A DNA stretch of 42,686 bases, taken from Limnoraphis robusta CS-951. Its GTDB lineage: Bacteria > Cyanobacteriota > Cyanobacteriia > Cyanobacteriales > Microcoleaceae. Below, piece after piece: positions 10,195 to 18,750 of the stretch. The notes below the pieces were generated by a model. The model was not told where the DNA came from. It was given only the letters and a program-made list of their open reading frames with translations, and did not search any database. The stretch covers positions 1 through 42,686 of the forward strand of contig NZ_LATL02000009.1 of NCBI RefSeq assembly GCF_000972705.2. The letters run 5' to 3'. Each line of letters starts with the position of its first letter. The first letter of the stretch is position 1. Position numbers and translations under genes: made by a program.

Positions 10195-10449
10195 TAGGGG
10201 CGGGTTCAGCGAAAATCTATGTTTTCCTAGAAATAACTTACATAAACCCGCCCCGGCATCGTAGGGCGGGTTCAGCGAAAATCTATGTTTTCCTAGAAAT
10301 AATACCATGTCCGGTTGATTAATCCTGTTCTGGGTGTGGGGCGGGTTTATCTAAATTATTGCTCGGATACAAACATCTCGGTTGAACCCGCCCCTACCAA
10401 ATTATAATTAATTAATCCGACAGGATATAACTGACATAAACCCGCCCCG
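10195..10449. repeat. Cluster of dispersed GGGGCGGGTT...AACCCGCCCC palindromic repeats
   Basis: Fills the ~300 bp between two convergent genes. A unit of about 60 bp beginning GTAGGGGCGGGTTCAGCG and ending ATAAACCCGCCCCG occurs at 10195-10256. A second copy of its left half starts at 10260. A related inverted unit lies at about 10337-10400 (GGGGCGGGTTTAT ... TTGAACCCGCCCC), and a right-end remnant follows at about 10424-10448. The ends can pair into strong hairpins, so the cluster may act as a two-way terminator. Other family members in the window lie near 13791, 20231, 36031 and 36701. Confidence 0.85.
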
Positions 10450-10482
10450 CTTACAATTTTGCTCGATTATTTTAGCCAATAT

Positions 10483-11469
10483 TTAATATTCTACCAGACT
10501 TTTCAAATCTTCTACGAAAGCAGCCAATAAATCGGCTGAATTGACCTGTTGGGCGACCCAGGCGTTTGCTCCCATTTTAGCATGGTGGCGGCGATCGCAA
10601 ATGGTTTTTCCTTTTGTCCATTTCCCGAAGACTTCTACTTCAACTCTACCCCGTCGAAATTGTAGGGTTTCAGGATAAAATAAATAGGCTAAAGTAACCG
10701 CATCGTGAACTAAAAACCCCGATATTCCTTGGGTTTCTCGGTAGGAAAGGGAGGTTTGAGTCATGGCTTTGGCTAAGGCGAGGATAAACTGAGAAATCGG
10801 ACTTTCGGGGTTGACTTCAGCAATATTCTCCGCCATTTCGGGAAGAAAAATCAGCGATCGCGTCACATCTAAGGGTAAAATAACTAAATTATTACTGCTA
10901 TTAAAAACGATTTCTGCGGCTTCAAGACTGTAAGCGATATTAAATTCGGCTTCTGGGGTAACATTTCCTGCAACGTTAAAAGCACCGCCCATAATGATAA
11001 TTTCTTTGGCTTGTTTTAAAATGCCGGGAAATTTGGTTTCGGCGGAGGCTAAATTGGTTAAAGGGGCGAGGGCGACTATTGTAATTTCTCCGGGAAATGC
11101 GGTTAATTTTTCGATGATTATTTCATCGGAATATCTGGCTTTTTCATAGGATTTTTGGGGAGAAGGTAAGGTTTTGGCTAAATTTCCTAAGCCATCATTG
11201 CCGTGAATATGGGCTGCATCGGCAATTTCTTTTTGGGTTTTAATCATGCCTCGTCCGACTTCTATCTGAGGAAAATCGGTCAGTTGGAGGAGTTTACAAG
11301 CATTGGTAAAGGTGAGTTTTGCATTCACATTTCCCTCAACTGAAGTGACGGCCAAAAGTTCGGCGAATCCTTGTTTTACTAAACTGATTAACCACAATAA
11401 TGCAAAGGCATCATCACCGCCGGGGTCAGTATCGAGAATAATTTTAGGGGGAGATATTTGTGGATTCAT
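10483..11469 (-). CDS. Inosine/uridine-preferring nucleoside hydrolase (IunH family)
   Basis: 328 residues, usual length. The family fingerprint DTDPGGDDA at residues 13-21 supplies the Asp cluster that binds Ca2+ and the ribose. Further family blocks are IVALAPLTNLA, IIIMGGAFNVAGNVTPEAEFNI and, near the C-terminus, FLVHDAVTLAYL. It hydrolyses ribonucleosides to base and ribose; substrate preference (purine, pyrimidine or mixed) cannot be read from sequence. It lies downstream of a nucleoside 2-deoxyribosyltransferase on the same strand but is separated by a hairpin terminator. A ribokinase that could phosphorylate the released ribose is two genes away. No signal peptide, so cytosolic. Confidence 0.93.
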   Translation of the reverse strand: MNPQISPPKIILDTDPGGDDAFALLWLISLVKQGFAELLAVTSVEGNVNAKLTFTNACKLLQLTDFPQIEVGRGMIKTQKEIADAAHIHGNDGLGNLAKTLPSPQKSYEKARYSDEIIIEKLTAFPGEITIVALAPLTNLASAETKFPGILKQAKEIIIMGGAFNVAGNVTPEAEFNIAYSLEAAEIVFNSSNNLVILPLDVTRSLIFLPEMAENIAEVNPESPISQFILALAKAMTQTSLSYRETQGISGFLVHDAVTLAYLFYPETLQFRRGRVEVEVFGKWTKGKTICDRRHHAKMGANAWVAQQVNSADLLAAFVEDLKSLVEY

Positions 11470-11503
11470 GTTGGTTGAAATTTATCTATGTTTTCGGGTA
11501 TAA

Positions 11504-11536
11504 AAACCCGGTTTCTCAAAGAAACCGGGTTTTTTA
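11504..11536 (-). terminator. Palindromic terminator, AACCCGGTTTCT family
   Basis: An inverted repeat AAAACCCGGTTTCT / AGAAACCGGGTTTT with a short loop, bordered by A and T runs on both sides so it would work on either strand. It overlaps the stop codon of the deoxyribosyltransferase gene and separates it from the nucleoside hydrolase. Nearly the same palindrome occurs at 39606-39638 and, split by an internal spacer, inside the metal-ATPase gene (15317-15383). Confidence 0.75.
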
Positions 11537-12082
11537 TGATGAACTCAAGAGTTTTTGAGCGGCAACTTGAACAACTTTTTTAAACACTCGTAATTCTGTA
11601 TAATATTGTTGGGGTTCAACGGCTTCATAGACAACAACACCGCCACTGTTAATAATAGCCGCTTCTAACATGAGATTATCGATCATCTCAAATTGTTCAA
11701 TCAACAGTCCATCTTGATCTAAGGTTTCTGAGGTTTTATTCAAAACTCGTTCAGGGTAAAGACGACTATCATTAGTATACCCAAAAATAGGCTTTCCTAA
11801 TGCGGTCATGTATCCCATTTCAAAAGCGGTTCCTGCATCTAAACTGGGACTGCGAAACGGAGTCATATTGGCAATGATTAAATCACAGCTATTCATTAAG
11901 TTAATATTACAATCATAAATCTTGATTGCAGCTTCACGAGGGGTTAAGTTGGTTAAATCTAAACTAGCATCAAAGGGAAATACCCCCTCAAAGCCATAGT
12001 TTTGACAAATCTGTTTTTTTGCCTCTGCCATTTTTAAGGGTTCAGGTAAAAAGACATCGGGGCCAGCTAAATAAACTCGCAC
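11534..12082 (-). CDS. Nucleoside 2-deoxyribosyltransferase
   Basis: 182 residues, a normal single-domain length. The N-terminal VYLAGPDVF and the LDAGTAFEMGYMTALGKP block identify the family. Asp82 and Glu88 in that block match the substrate-binding Asp and the catalytic Glu nucleophile. It moves 2-deoxyribose between bases, or hydrolyses deoxynucleosides or their monophosphates; relatives of the RCL/DNPH1 type do the latter, and I cannot choose. The start is a GTG at 12082 with an AAGGA ribosome binding site about 8 bases upstream. It is divergent from the ribokinase gene across about 95 bp, which suggests shared control of nucleoside recycling. Confidence 0.88.
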   Translation of the reverse strand: MRVYLAGPDVFLPEPLKMAEAKKQICQNYGFEGVFPFDASLDLTNLTPREAAIKIYDCNINLMNSCDLIIANMTPFRSPSLDAGTAFEMGYMTALGKPIFGYTNDSRLYPERVLNKTSETLDQDGLLIEQFEMIDNLMLEAAIINSGGVVVYEAVEPQQYYTELRVFKKVVQVAAQKLLSSS

Positions 12083-12177
12083 AACTAAGTTCCTTAGAAA
12101 GTTAGATGTTTTTAGGTTAAGTTTATGATACCATCTTCACCAACATTGTGATAAACCAAAGTTAAATAAAATAGCTT

Positions 12178-13095
12178 ATGAGTTTAATTGTGTTTGGCAG
12201 TATTAACATGGACTTAGTGGTTAAAACCCCTCGTTTACCGAGTCCAGGAGAAACATTACAAGGGGAACATTTTTTTACTGCCCCCGGTGGAAAAGGTGCA
12301 AACCAAGCGGTAGCAGCAGCGCGTTTAGGGGCGTTAACTTATTTGGTGGGGCGAGTGGGAAAAGATAGTTTGGGAGAGGAACTTTTAGCCCATCTCAACG
12401 AAACGGGAGTCCAAACGGAAGGGGTTCAAATTGATGCCGAAACGAGTTCAGGTGTGGCAATGATTGCCGTTGATCAAAAGAGCGAAAATACGATTATTAT
12501 TATCCCTGGGGCGAATGGTAAAGTTGCAGGTTCAGATGTTGAAAGATTAACCCATTTATTGCCTCATGCTAGGGCGTTACTGTTGCAGTTAGAGGTGCCG
12601 TTACCTGGGATTAAATTAGCGGCTAAAGCGGCCAAAGAAGCGGGTGTAAAAGTGATTTTAGATCCGGCTCCGGCTCCGAAAAGTTTACCGGATGAACTTT
12701 ACCCCTTGATTGATATTATAACACCGAACGAAACAGAAGCCAAGCGATTAACGGGATTAGATTTAGCCGAAGAAGAAAACTGTATCAAAGCGGCGGAAAA
12801 ATTGCTGGAACGAGGTGTTAAAACGGTTGTCTTAAAATTAGGTTCAAGAGGGGTTTTTTGTATGAACGTTGCCGAACATTTTAGAGTGGAAGCTTTCCCG
12901 GTTCAAGCGATTGATACCGTTGCGGCGGGAGATGCGTTTAATGGGGCGATGGCGGCTGCTTTTGAACAGGGTTTATCGTTAAGAGAAGCGGTAATTTGGG
13001 GAACGGCGGCGGGGGCGTTAGCAACAACCAAATCAGGGGCGCAACCCTCACTTCCAGACCGAGAAACCTTTGATGCTTTTTTAAATTCTCACTAA
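12178..13095 (+). CDS. rbsK: Ribokinase (PfkB family)
   Basis: 305 residues, full length. PfkB signature 1 is at about 35-50 (GGKGANQ at 37-43) and signature 2 at about 246-255 (DTVAAGDAFNG), with Asp252 as catalytic base. The N-terminal SINMDLVVKTPRLPSPGETL is characteristic of ribokinases. It phosphorylates ribose to ribose 5-phosphate. No ribose transporter or RbsD is nearby. Adjacent nucleoside hydrolase and deoxyribosyltransferase genes suggest that the ribose comes from nucleoside breakdown (inference). ATG at 12178; no strong ribosome binding site. Confidence 0.93.
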   Translation: MSLIVFGSINMDLVVKTPRLPSPGETLQGEHFFTAPGGKGANQAVAAARLGALTYLVGRVGKDSLGEELLAHLNETGVQTEGVQIDAETSSGVAMIAVDQKSENTIIIIPGANGKVAGSDVERLTHLLPHARALLLQLEVPLPGIKLAAKAAKEAGVKVILDPAPAPKSLPDELYPLIDIITPNETEAKRLTGLDLAEEENCIKAAEKLLERGVKTVVLKLGSRGVFCMNVAEHFRVEAFPVQAIDTVAAGDAFNGAMAAAFEQGLSLREAVIWGTAAGALATTKSGAQPSLPDRETFDAFLNSH

Positions 13096-13203
13096 ATCTC
13101 TATCTTTTGATAGTCAACATATCTAACTTAAGGATGAAGATGAATTGAGAAAGTTTTTACTAAGCTAAGGCAATGAAAATGAGAATAAAAAAAGGAAATA
13201 ATA

Positions 13204-13743
13204 ATGCCAGACGACGTTTTTAATCGAAATTTGCCCGAGGTTGATCCGACGGAAGTTGAAGATAGAAGAACTGTTATCGCGGATGAAAATCGCTCTTTTC
13301 TGGAAAAAGTGATGAAAAAAAGCGGTTTTGCCGATCTTTATGATGCCCGAGATTTTACGGAAGTTGTCTTCCGAGTGATGCGAGATTTGATGACAACAGA
13401 AGCAGCAGATCGGGTTGCAGATGAACTGCATACCGAAGCGTTACCAACGAAAGAAAAAGCACTCCAGATGGAAGTTACTGAACTTTGGAAAGATACCAAC
13501 CCGATTGTAGGCTTTTTAAGTCGGGTTCGTCCACCCTGGCAGGGGCCAGGAATCTTTAAAATTGACGCGGATCGCTTCTTATTCCGAGTCGCAAATGAAG
13601 GTGGACTTCCGAGAACCGTTGATCGGGAACAAGCGGTAACAGCCGTATTTTCAGCGACAAAAGATGAACTTTCAGAAGAACGAATTCAAGAAGTTTCTAG
13701 TTGGCTTCCCGGAAAAGTGAAAGAACTTTGGGAACAAGCATAG
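13204..13743 (+). CDS. DUF2267 domain protein
   Basis: 179 residues. The sequence FLEKVMKKSGF, then ARDFTEVVFRVMRDLMTTEAADRVADEL, followed by LPTKEKAL and a second similar helical block (REQAVTAVFSATKDEL), matches the DUF2267 family of small, helical, soluble proteins of unknown function. The start is well supported: an AAAGGAAA ribosome binding site lies about 7 bases before the ATG. Likely monocistronic, with a heptamer-repeat hairpin directly after the stop. No function can be given. Confidence 0.82.
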   Translation: MPDDVFNRNLPEVDPTEVEDRRTVIADENRSFLEKVMKKSGFADLYDARDFTEVVFRVMRDLMTTEAADRVADELHTEALPTKEKALQMEVTELWKDTNPIVGFLSRVRPPWQGPGIFKIDADRFLFRVANEGGLPRTVDREQAVTAVFSATKDELSEERIQEVSSWLPGKVKELWEQA

Positions 13744-13797
13744 ACAGTTTACAGTTTACAGTTTACTGGTCACTGATAACTGTAAACTGTAATGAAC
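13744..13797 (+). terminator. Hairpin built from tandem CAGTTTA heptamers
   Basis: CAGTTTA is repeated three times in tandem (13745-13765), and the exact complement AACTGTAAACTGT stands at 13778-13790, giving a 13-bp stem with a loop of about 14 bases. The heptamers resemble the short tandem repeats (STRR) known from filamentous cyanobacteria. A stub of the AACCCGCCC repeat follows. It probably ends transcription of the DUF2267 gene. The loop piece (TGGTCACTG) recurs near 20320. Confidence 0.6.
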
Positions 13798-13803
13798 CCG
13801 CCC

Positions 13804-15888
13804 TTAAGATTTTAATAACCTTAAACCGCTTAAGGTGACTAAAACGGTTGAACCTTCATGTCCGATCACGCCTAACGGCAGATTAATTTGACCTGCAAAA
13901 TTAGCGACTAAAAGTAAACCAATAAATGATAAAGCAAACACAATATTTTGGCGTACAATTCGATTAGAACGACGACCTAAATTAACGGCTTCGGGTAATT
14001 TGTCTAAACGATCCGCCATTAACACAATATCTGCCGTTTCTAAGGCTACATCCGTTCCGCCTCCTCCCATTGCAATACCGACTGTTGCGAGGGCTAAAGC
14101 AGGCGCGTCGTTAATTCCATCTCCAATCATGGCAACGGTGTTATATTGTTGTTTTAATTGTCGAATAACGGTTAGTTTATCTTCAGGCAATAAGTTAGCA
14201 TAAATTTGGGTAATTCCCAAAGATTGAGCGACAGTATCGGCGGTGCGTTGGTTGTCGCCTGTTAACATAACAATCTGTTTAATTCCCATTTGATTTAACC
14301 GTTCAATCACGCTTTTGGCTTCAGTTCTAACGGTATCTGAAACTGCTATTAATCCTAATATTTCCTGAGATTTTGCCACCCAAATCACCGTTTTTCCTTG
14401 ATTTTCTAAGCGATAGGTTTCCGCTTCTAGGTTTTTATGATGTTGAGAAAGTTCGCCGATCACAAAACTCGCTTTTCCGACAATCACGGATTGATTTTCA
14501 ACGGTTCCCAGAATTCCTAAACCTGCTTTAGCTTGTACATTTTTGGCGGTTAAAAGTTGTAGATTTTGGGCAGAATTTTCACCCGTTATGGCTTCTCCGA
14601 TGGGATGTTCAGAAACGGCTTCTAAAGCGGCGGCGAGTTGTAAGACTGTTTCGGGAGAATTGCCTTCTGTTGGAATGATTTCAACCACTTGTAATTTTCC
14701 CGTTGTTAAGGTTCCAGTTTTATCAAAAGCAATCGCTTTTATTGTGCCAATTTTTTCTAATTGCGCCCCATTTTTAAACAAAATCCCCTGACGCGCCCCA
14801 TTGGCAATTCCTGAGAGTAAAGCAGGCATAATTGCCGCCATTAATGCACAGGGAGAAGCGACTACTAAAAAAATTAAAGCCCGATAAATGGTGATTTCCC
14901 AATTCCAACCGAATAAAAGAGGCGGAAGAATTGCCAGTAAAATTCCTCCTATCACAATAACTTTAGCATAATTTCGTTCAAATTTTTCGATAAATTGTTG
15001 AGAGGGCGGGGCTTCGGTTTGGGCTTGTTCAACTAAACGAATGACTCGTTGAATTAAACTACTTTCAGGGGATTTATGCACTCGTAAACGTAACGCCCCA
15101 TGACCATTTAACGTTCCGGCAAACACTTCATCCCCGATGGTTTTTTCAAGGGGAATAGATTCTCCGGTAATCGAAGCTTGATTAAGATGACTCTGACCTT
15201 CTATAATTAAAGCATCTGTGGGAATAAGTTCACCGGGTTTGACAATCACAATATCATTGATTTGGAGTTGATGAATCGGAACTTCAACTTCTTCAAAATT
15301 TTCAGAGGAGTCGTTTAAAAACCCAGTTTCTTGGGGGTAATTCGGGGTAGAAATAGGGAAGTGACTGTCAGAAACCGGGTTTTGGTGAATCTTACGAAGG
15401 GTTCTGGCTGTATCCGGTGCAACTGTCATTAAACGGCGAATATTGCGTTCAGTGCGTTGCATGGCGAAACTTTCTAACGCCCCACTAATCGCAAAAATTA
15501 GGATTAAAATTGCCCCATCAATTATTAAAGTATAATCTCGTTGCCATAACCCTAAACTTGCCGCTCCCAAAGCTGCCACCATCATCAACAAATCAACATC
15601 AAGCTGATGTTCTTCAAACAGAGTGGTTAATCCTTCTTTGGTGCTTTCATAGCCCCCAATCACATAAGCAGCCGGAAGCAAGAATAAGGCAATCCCCACC
15701 CAACCTAAGTTTAAAAATAACCAACCTAAAAACACTAAAATAGCACAACTAGCAGCAGCGAAAGCTTCGGGATATTTGTGGATAAGTTGACGAAAATTTG
15801 GAGTAGAAAGAAAACGGGTCATGGCTTGTGTAGAGTCTAATAATTTTATAAGTTTAAGACGATTCCGCTCAAAACAATCTGAAATCAT
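13804..15888 (-). CDS. P1B-4-type heavy-metal translocating ATPase (CoaT-like)
   Basis: 694 residues. Core P-type elements are present: SITGESIPLEK actuator loop, SPC metal site at 345-347, phosphorylated Asp389 in DKTGTLT, the SEHPIGEA nucleotide-binding motif, and GDGINDAPALA. SPC in the central helix plus HEGST near the C-terminus (H677) is the mark of subgroup P1B-4, typically Co2+ (sometimes Fe2+, Zn2+ or Ni2+) exporters such as cyanobacterial CoaT. There is no N-terminal HMA domain, as is usual for this group. An extra stretch at about residues 169-191 corresponds to a palindromic DNA repeat inserted in frame (see repeat at 15317-15383), between the TART motif and the EVEVPIHQLQ strand. 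The ATG at 15888 is used; Met23 is an alternative start. No CoaR-type regulator is adjacent. Confidence 0.92.
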   Translation of the reverse strand: MISDCFERNRLKLIKLLDSTQAMTRFLSTPNFRQLIHKYPEAFAAASCAILVFLGWLFLNLGWVGIALFLLPAAYVIGGYESTKEGLTTLFEEHQLDVDLLMMVAALGAASLGLWQRDYTLIIDGAILILIFAISGALESFAMQRTERNIRRLMTVAPDTARTLRKIHQNPVSDSHFPISTPNYPQETGFLNDSSENFEEVEVPIHQLQINDIVIVKPGELIPTDALIIEGQSHLNQASITGESIPLEKTIGDEVFAGTLNGHGALRLRVHKSPESSLIQRVIRLVEQAQTEAPPSQQFIEKFERNYAKVIVIGGILLAILPPLLFGWNWEITIYRALIFLVVASPCALMAAIMPALLSGIANGARQGILFKNGAQLEKIGTIKAIAFDKTGTLTTGKLQVVEIIPTEGNSPETVLQLAAALEAVSEHPIGEAITGENSAQNLQLLTAKNVQAKAGLGILGTVENQSVIVGKASFVIGELSQHHKNLEAETYRLENQGKTVIWVAKSQEILGLIAVSDTVRTEAKSVIERLNQMGIKQIVMLTGDNQRTADTVAQSLGITQIYANLLPEDKLTVIRQLKQQYNTVAMIGDGINDAPALALATVGIAMGGGGTDVALETADIVLMADRLDKLPEAVNLGRRSNRIVRQNIVFALSFIGLLLVANFAGQINLPLGVIGHEGSTVLVTLSGLRLLKS
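15317..15383. repeat. AACCCGGTTTCT-family palindromic element inside the ATPase coding sequence
   Basis: AAAAACCCAGTTTCT at 15317-15331 and AGAAACCGGGTTTT at 15370-15383 are inverted copies of the arms that elsewhere form an intergenic hairpin (11504-11536, 39606-39638). Here they are separated by about 38 bp and read through in frame, adding about 23 or more residues (HQNPVSDSH...PQETGFLN) to the P1B-4 ATPase in a loop of its actuator region. Confidence 0.8.
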
Positions 15889-15955
15889 ACTAAAACCTCA
15901 CCCCACAACTTGGGCAAAAACATGATAATCTGTGAGGGAAAGACATCTGCGCTGA

Positions 15956-17494
15956 GTGATCAATTCCATGACGCAATTCCAGGCTAAACCTCACAATTGG
16001 CTAAAAAACAGCGAACCTGTGGATCGAGTGGCGATCGCATTAATGATCGTGTTAACGGTGCTGATTGGAATGATGTTACTCAGTGGCGATCGCAGTACAC
16101 CGAAAGTCCGAGAATTTAGCTGGAATAACAAACATATTAGCGCCCTGGATACCGGATTTATTTTAACGTTCAATCGTCCGATGAATCGCGAAAGTGTAGA
16201 GCGAAATCTGCGAATTGATCCGCCCCTTCCCGGTAAAATCAGTTGGGCAGGCCGACGGATGGCTTATACTTTAGTTGAACCAGCCCCCTACGGAACGCCC
16301 TATAGCGTGCAGTTAAAGGATGCCAGCGATCAGTTGTACGCAGGTAACACCGGACAGGTGATTGAACCGTTTACAGGCTATTTTCGCACTCGTGATCGGG
16401 CTTTTGCTTATATTGGAGTCACAGGAGACCAACAAGGGCGATTAATATTAGTTAATCTCTCCCAAGAAAGCCCCCAACCCATTGCACTCACGCCTGATGA
16501 TTTAGTGGTTTTGGAGTTTGAACCCTATCCCGATAGCGATCAAATTCTGTTTTCAGCGATTTCCCGCAAAGATCAAGCCCAAGGAAAATTTGAGTCACAA
16601 CTCTACACGGTGACGACTGGAGTTAATCCGAATTCTCCCCAACAACAGCAACCCAAACGCAGCCAACCCCAAGGAGTGGTTAAGTTACTGCTAGATAGTC
16701 AAAACTATCGCAATCTCAAATTTGACCTATCTCCCAATGGCCAAAGGATTGTCGTTCAGAGAGTGAGTAAAAAAAATCCCGCCGATTCGGGTCCTTGGAT
16801 TATTGAGTCGGGTGATTCGCCCGAACCCCTGAAAACCGAGGGCGGCGACTTTTTGATTGGCCCGGATAGTCAATCGTTGCTGATTGCTCAAGGGCCAGAT
16901 TTAACGACTATTTTACCTCTAGAACCCGGATCTGAACCCTTAGAATTTTTACCCCGATATGGTCAAGTTCTCGGCTTTGCCAACGATGGTTCAGCCGCCG
17001 TGATGGTAAGATTTAACCAGGATGGGACGCGATCGCTATTTTTGGTGAATAATCAAGGGGAAGAACGAGAACTCTATCGCACGCCTCCTTTTGGTAATAT
17101 TTTGAATGCTCAGTTTGATCCGAGTAACACGTTGTTATTTTGTTTGTTAACGGAATTGTTAGATGAGCAGCAAGAATATAAAGAACAGCCCTATATTGCG
17201 GTGATTGATCTAGAAAGCAGTGAGTTGGCGCCGTTGGTGATTTTACCGAATCAACAAGAGATTAATATGAGTTTGTCACCGGATGGTTTGGCTTTGCTGT
17301 TTGATCAAACGGTGATTAAAAGTCAGCAAAATTCACAGGAATCTGAAAATTCAGCCCGGAGTTCAGGGGGTGATGCGATTATTACCAGTCGCTTGTGGAT
17401 ACTTCCCCTAGAAATATTATCCGATCCGACTCAATCGGAAATCAAGCCGGAAGAATTGCCATTTTTTGGGTTTAATCCCCGTTGGTTGCCTTAA
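15956..17494 (+). CDS. Membrane-anchored protein with Ig-like and TolB-like beta-propeller regions
   Basis: 512 residues with a GTG at 15956; an in-frame ATG at 15968 gives MTQFQAKPHNW and is a reasonable alternative. One transmembrane segment (about 25-44, VAIALMIVLTVLIGMMLLSG) is followed by a bacterial Ig-like/SbsA-type domain (about 55-145; FILTFNRPMNRESVERNLRI...). Next come several WD40/TolB-like blades (LDSQNYRNLKFDLSPNGQRIVV, INMSLSPDGLALLFD). I do not recognise a characterised member; such proteins occur across cyanobacteria. Topology suggests an N-in, periplasm-facing protein. It is divergent from the metal ATPase with only about 67 bp between them, and its stop codon overlaps the convergent downstream gene by 4 bases. 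Confidence 0.75.
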   Translation: MINSMTQFQAKPHNWLKNSEPVDRVAIALMIVLTVLIGMMLLSGDRSTPKVREFSWNNKHISALDTGFILTFNRPMNRESVERNLRIDPPLPGKISWAGRRMAYTLVEPAPYGTPYSVQLKDASDQLYAGNTGQVIEPFTGYFRTRDRAFAYIGVTGDQQGRLILVNLSQESPQPIALTPDDLVVLEFEPYPDSDQILFSAISRKDQAQGKFESQLYTVTTGVNPNSPQQQQPKRSQPQGVVKLLLDSQNYRNLKFDLSPNGQRIVVQRVSKKNPADSGPWIIESGDSPEPLKTEGGDFLIGPDSQSLLIAQGPDLTTILPLEPGSEPLEFLPRYGQVLGFANDGSAAVMVRFNQDGTRSLFLVNNQGEERELYRTPPFGNILNAQFDPSNTLLFCLLTELLDEQQEYKEQPYIAVIDLESSELAPLVILPNQQEINMSLSPDGLALLFDQTVIKSQQNSQESENSARSSGGDAIITSRLWILPLEILSDPTQSEIKPEELPFFGFNPRWLP

Positions 17495-17937
17495 TTTTTG
17501 TTGGATTGAATATTTTTCAGAAAATTTTGTTCATTTGGATCGAGGGAATCAGGATTGTCAGCAGATTTTGCTCGTTCAGACTGCTCTTTTAATCGGTTGC
17601 TGGCGTGATCTCTGGCTTTTTCAATCACTTGTTTTCTGGGTTCAGTTTTGCCAATAAAATCTTTGGTTTTATCTAAACCTTGATAGATTTTATCAGCAGC
17701 CTCTTCGGAACGATTGGCTGCGCTGTCTAAATCTAAGTTTTTATTACTTTGAGACTGATTATTAACGCCATAAACTTGATAATAATCGGCTTCGGGTGTC
17801 AGAGAAGCGGCAAAAGCAGTTGTTATTGAACTGAAACCATTCAAACTTGAAAATAAAACTCCTACCACGATCAACAAGCCGAACACTTTTATTAAACGCA
17901 TTCCGAACAGTTTAACATGAGAAAGTAAAGATTTCAT
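17491..17937 (-). CDS. Small exported protein of unknown function
   Basis: 148 residues. A long positively charged leader with one hydrophobic stretch (VFGLLIVVGVLFSSLNGF) and a probable signal-peptidase site after AFA (about residue 43) indicates export. The mature part is hydrophilic, rich in Asn, Gln, Lys and Glu, and predicted helical (AANRSEEAADKIYQGLDKTKDFIG). No family with known function is recognised; similar short proteins are common in cyanobacteria. The start is fixed by an AGGAGA ribosome binding site 5-6 bases before the ATG at 17937. It converges on the Ig-like/TolB-like gene with a 4-base overlap of stop codons, so there is no room for a terminator between them. Confidence 0.7.
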   Translation of the reverse strand: MKSLLSHVKLFGMRLIKVFGLLIVVGVLFSSLNGFSSITTAFAASLTPEADYYQVYGVNNQSQSNKNLDLDSAANRSEEAADKIYQGLDKTKDFIGKTEPRKQVIEKARDHASNRLKEQSERAKSADNPDSLDPNEQNFLKNIQSNKN

Positions 17938-18192
17938 TTGTTCTCCTGAGTTTATTGATAATTTAATTTTTACCTATTTTAACCTTAGAAGATTCTCAAA
18001 AAATTGACATCTATCCTAAGGAAGTGATTGCCTTTATAGATTGGTGATGTATGAATAAAACTTAAAAAAATCAAACAAAGCGGTTTTACAAATGTTCAAC
18101 AATACAGGTTAAGATATCATTCGGGTTCAAGTCTATTTACTTTTTTCTAGGGTTATGCTATCTTGTCTTCTAATTTAAACTCTCGATCAATT

Positions 18193-18546
18193 ATGTTAAC
18201 CCAATTCACCGTTTTTCTTTCTTTAGCAACAGTGGCAGTTTCTCCCCTTTCAGTTGAGGCGATTCCGCCAGAAAACTTAAGGGCTGAAAACCCCGTTTTA
18301 GAAGTGGGAACCGTACAGAACTTAAATACAGGCGATATCATGTGCTACGCCACTTTAATAGACGAAAACGATGTTGAATATAATATCGGTGCTAGCTTTG
18401 AAATTTGTCAAGAATCAGAGAATTACCTCAACCAAAAGGTAAGGTTAACTTATGAAGAAGTGAATGTTAATGATTGTCAGAGTAATGACCCCTGTGGCAA
18501 AACGCGCCAAGAACAGATTATTACAGAAATGGAAATCCTAGAATAA
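18193..18546 (+). CDS. Small secreted protein of unknown function
   Basis: 117 residues from the ATG at 18193; the frame is open upstream to a TTG at 18163, but the ATG gives a proper signal peptide (MLTQFTVFLSLATVAVSPLSVEA). The mature part has four cysteines (MCYATL, EICQES, DCQSNDPCG), consistent with disulphides in an oxidising compartment. No known family. It is directly followed by a MITE-like inverted repeat that could end its transcript. Confidence 0.7.
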   Translation: MLTQFTVFLSLATVAVSPLSVEAIPPENLRAENPVLEVGTVQNLNTGDIMCYATLIDENDVEYNIGASFEICQESENYLNQKVRLTYEEVNVNDCQSNDPCGKTRQEQIITEMEILE

Positions 18547-18547
18547 A

Positions 18548-18660
18548 CTATAGCCGTTCTCATATTGGTGAGGTACAGGATTTACGAAGCAGGGCAAGAG
18601 GCAAAAGGCAACCATGCAAGATCGCAAATTTGTACCTCATTACTCTGAGAAACGCCATAG
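18548..18660. mobile_element. MITE-like inverted repeat, about 113 bp
   Basis: The arms at 18548-18577 (CTATAGCCGTTCTCA ... GAGGTACA) and 18631-18660 (TGTACCTC ... TGAGAAACGCCATAG) are imperfect complements over about 30 bases, around a non-coding middle. No open reading frame. Size and structure fit a miniature inverted-repeat element; a transposase family cannot be assigned from the ends alone. Confidence 0.6.
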
Positions 18661-18750
18661 CAATAAATAAGGCATAGTTTAAGATTTAAGGTTTAAACAC
18701 CTCAATCCAAACTATCCCTTAACGAAAATGTGCATTTAATTTGATTGAAT

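Noticed and set aside
13804..15888. Naming the ATPase a copper or zinc/cadmium exporter
   Set aside because: Those groups have CPC/CPH motifs and N-terminal metal domains; SPC with HEGST points to P1B-4, though the exact metal stays open.
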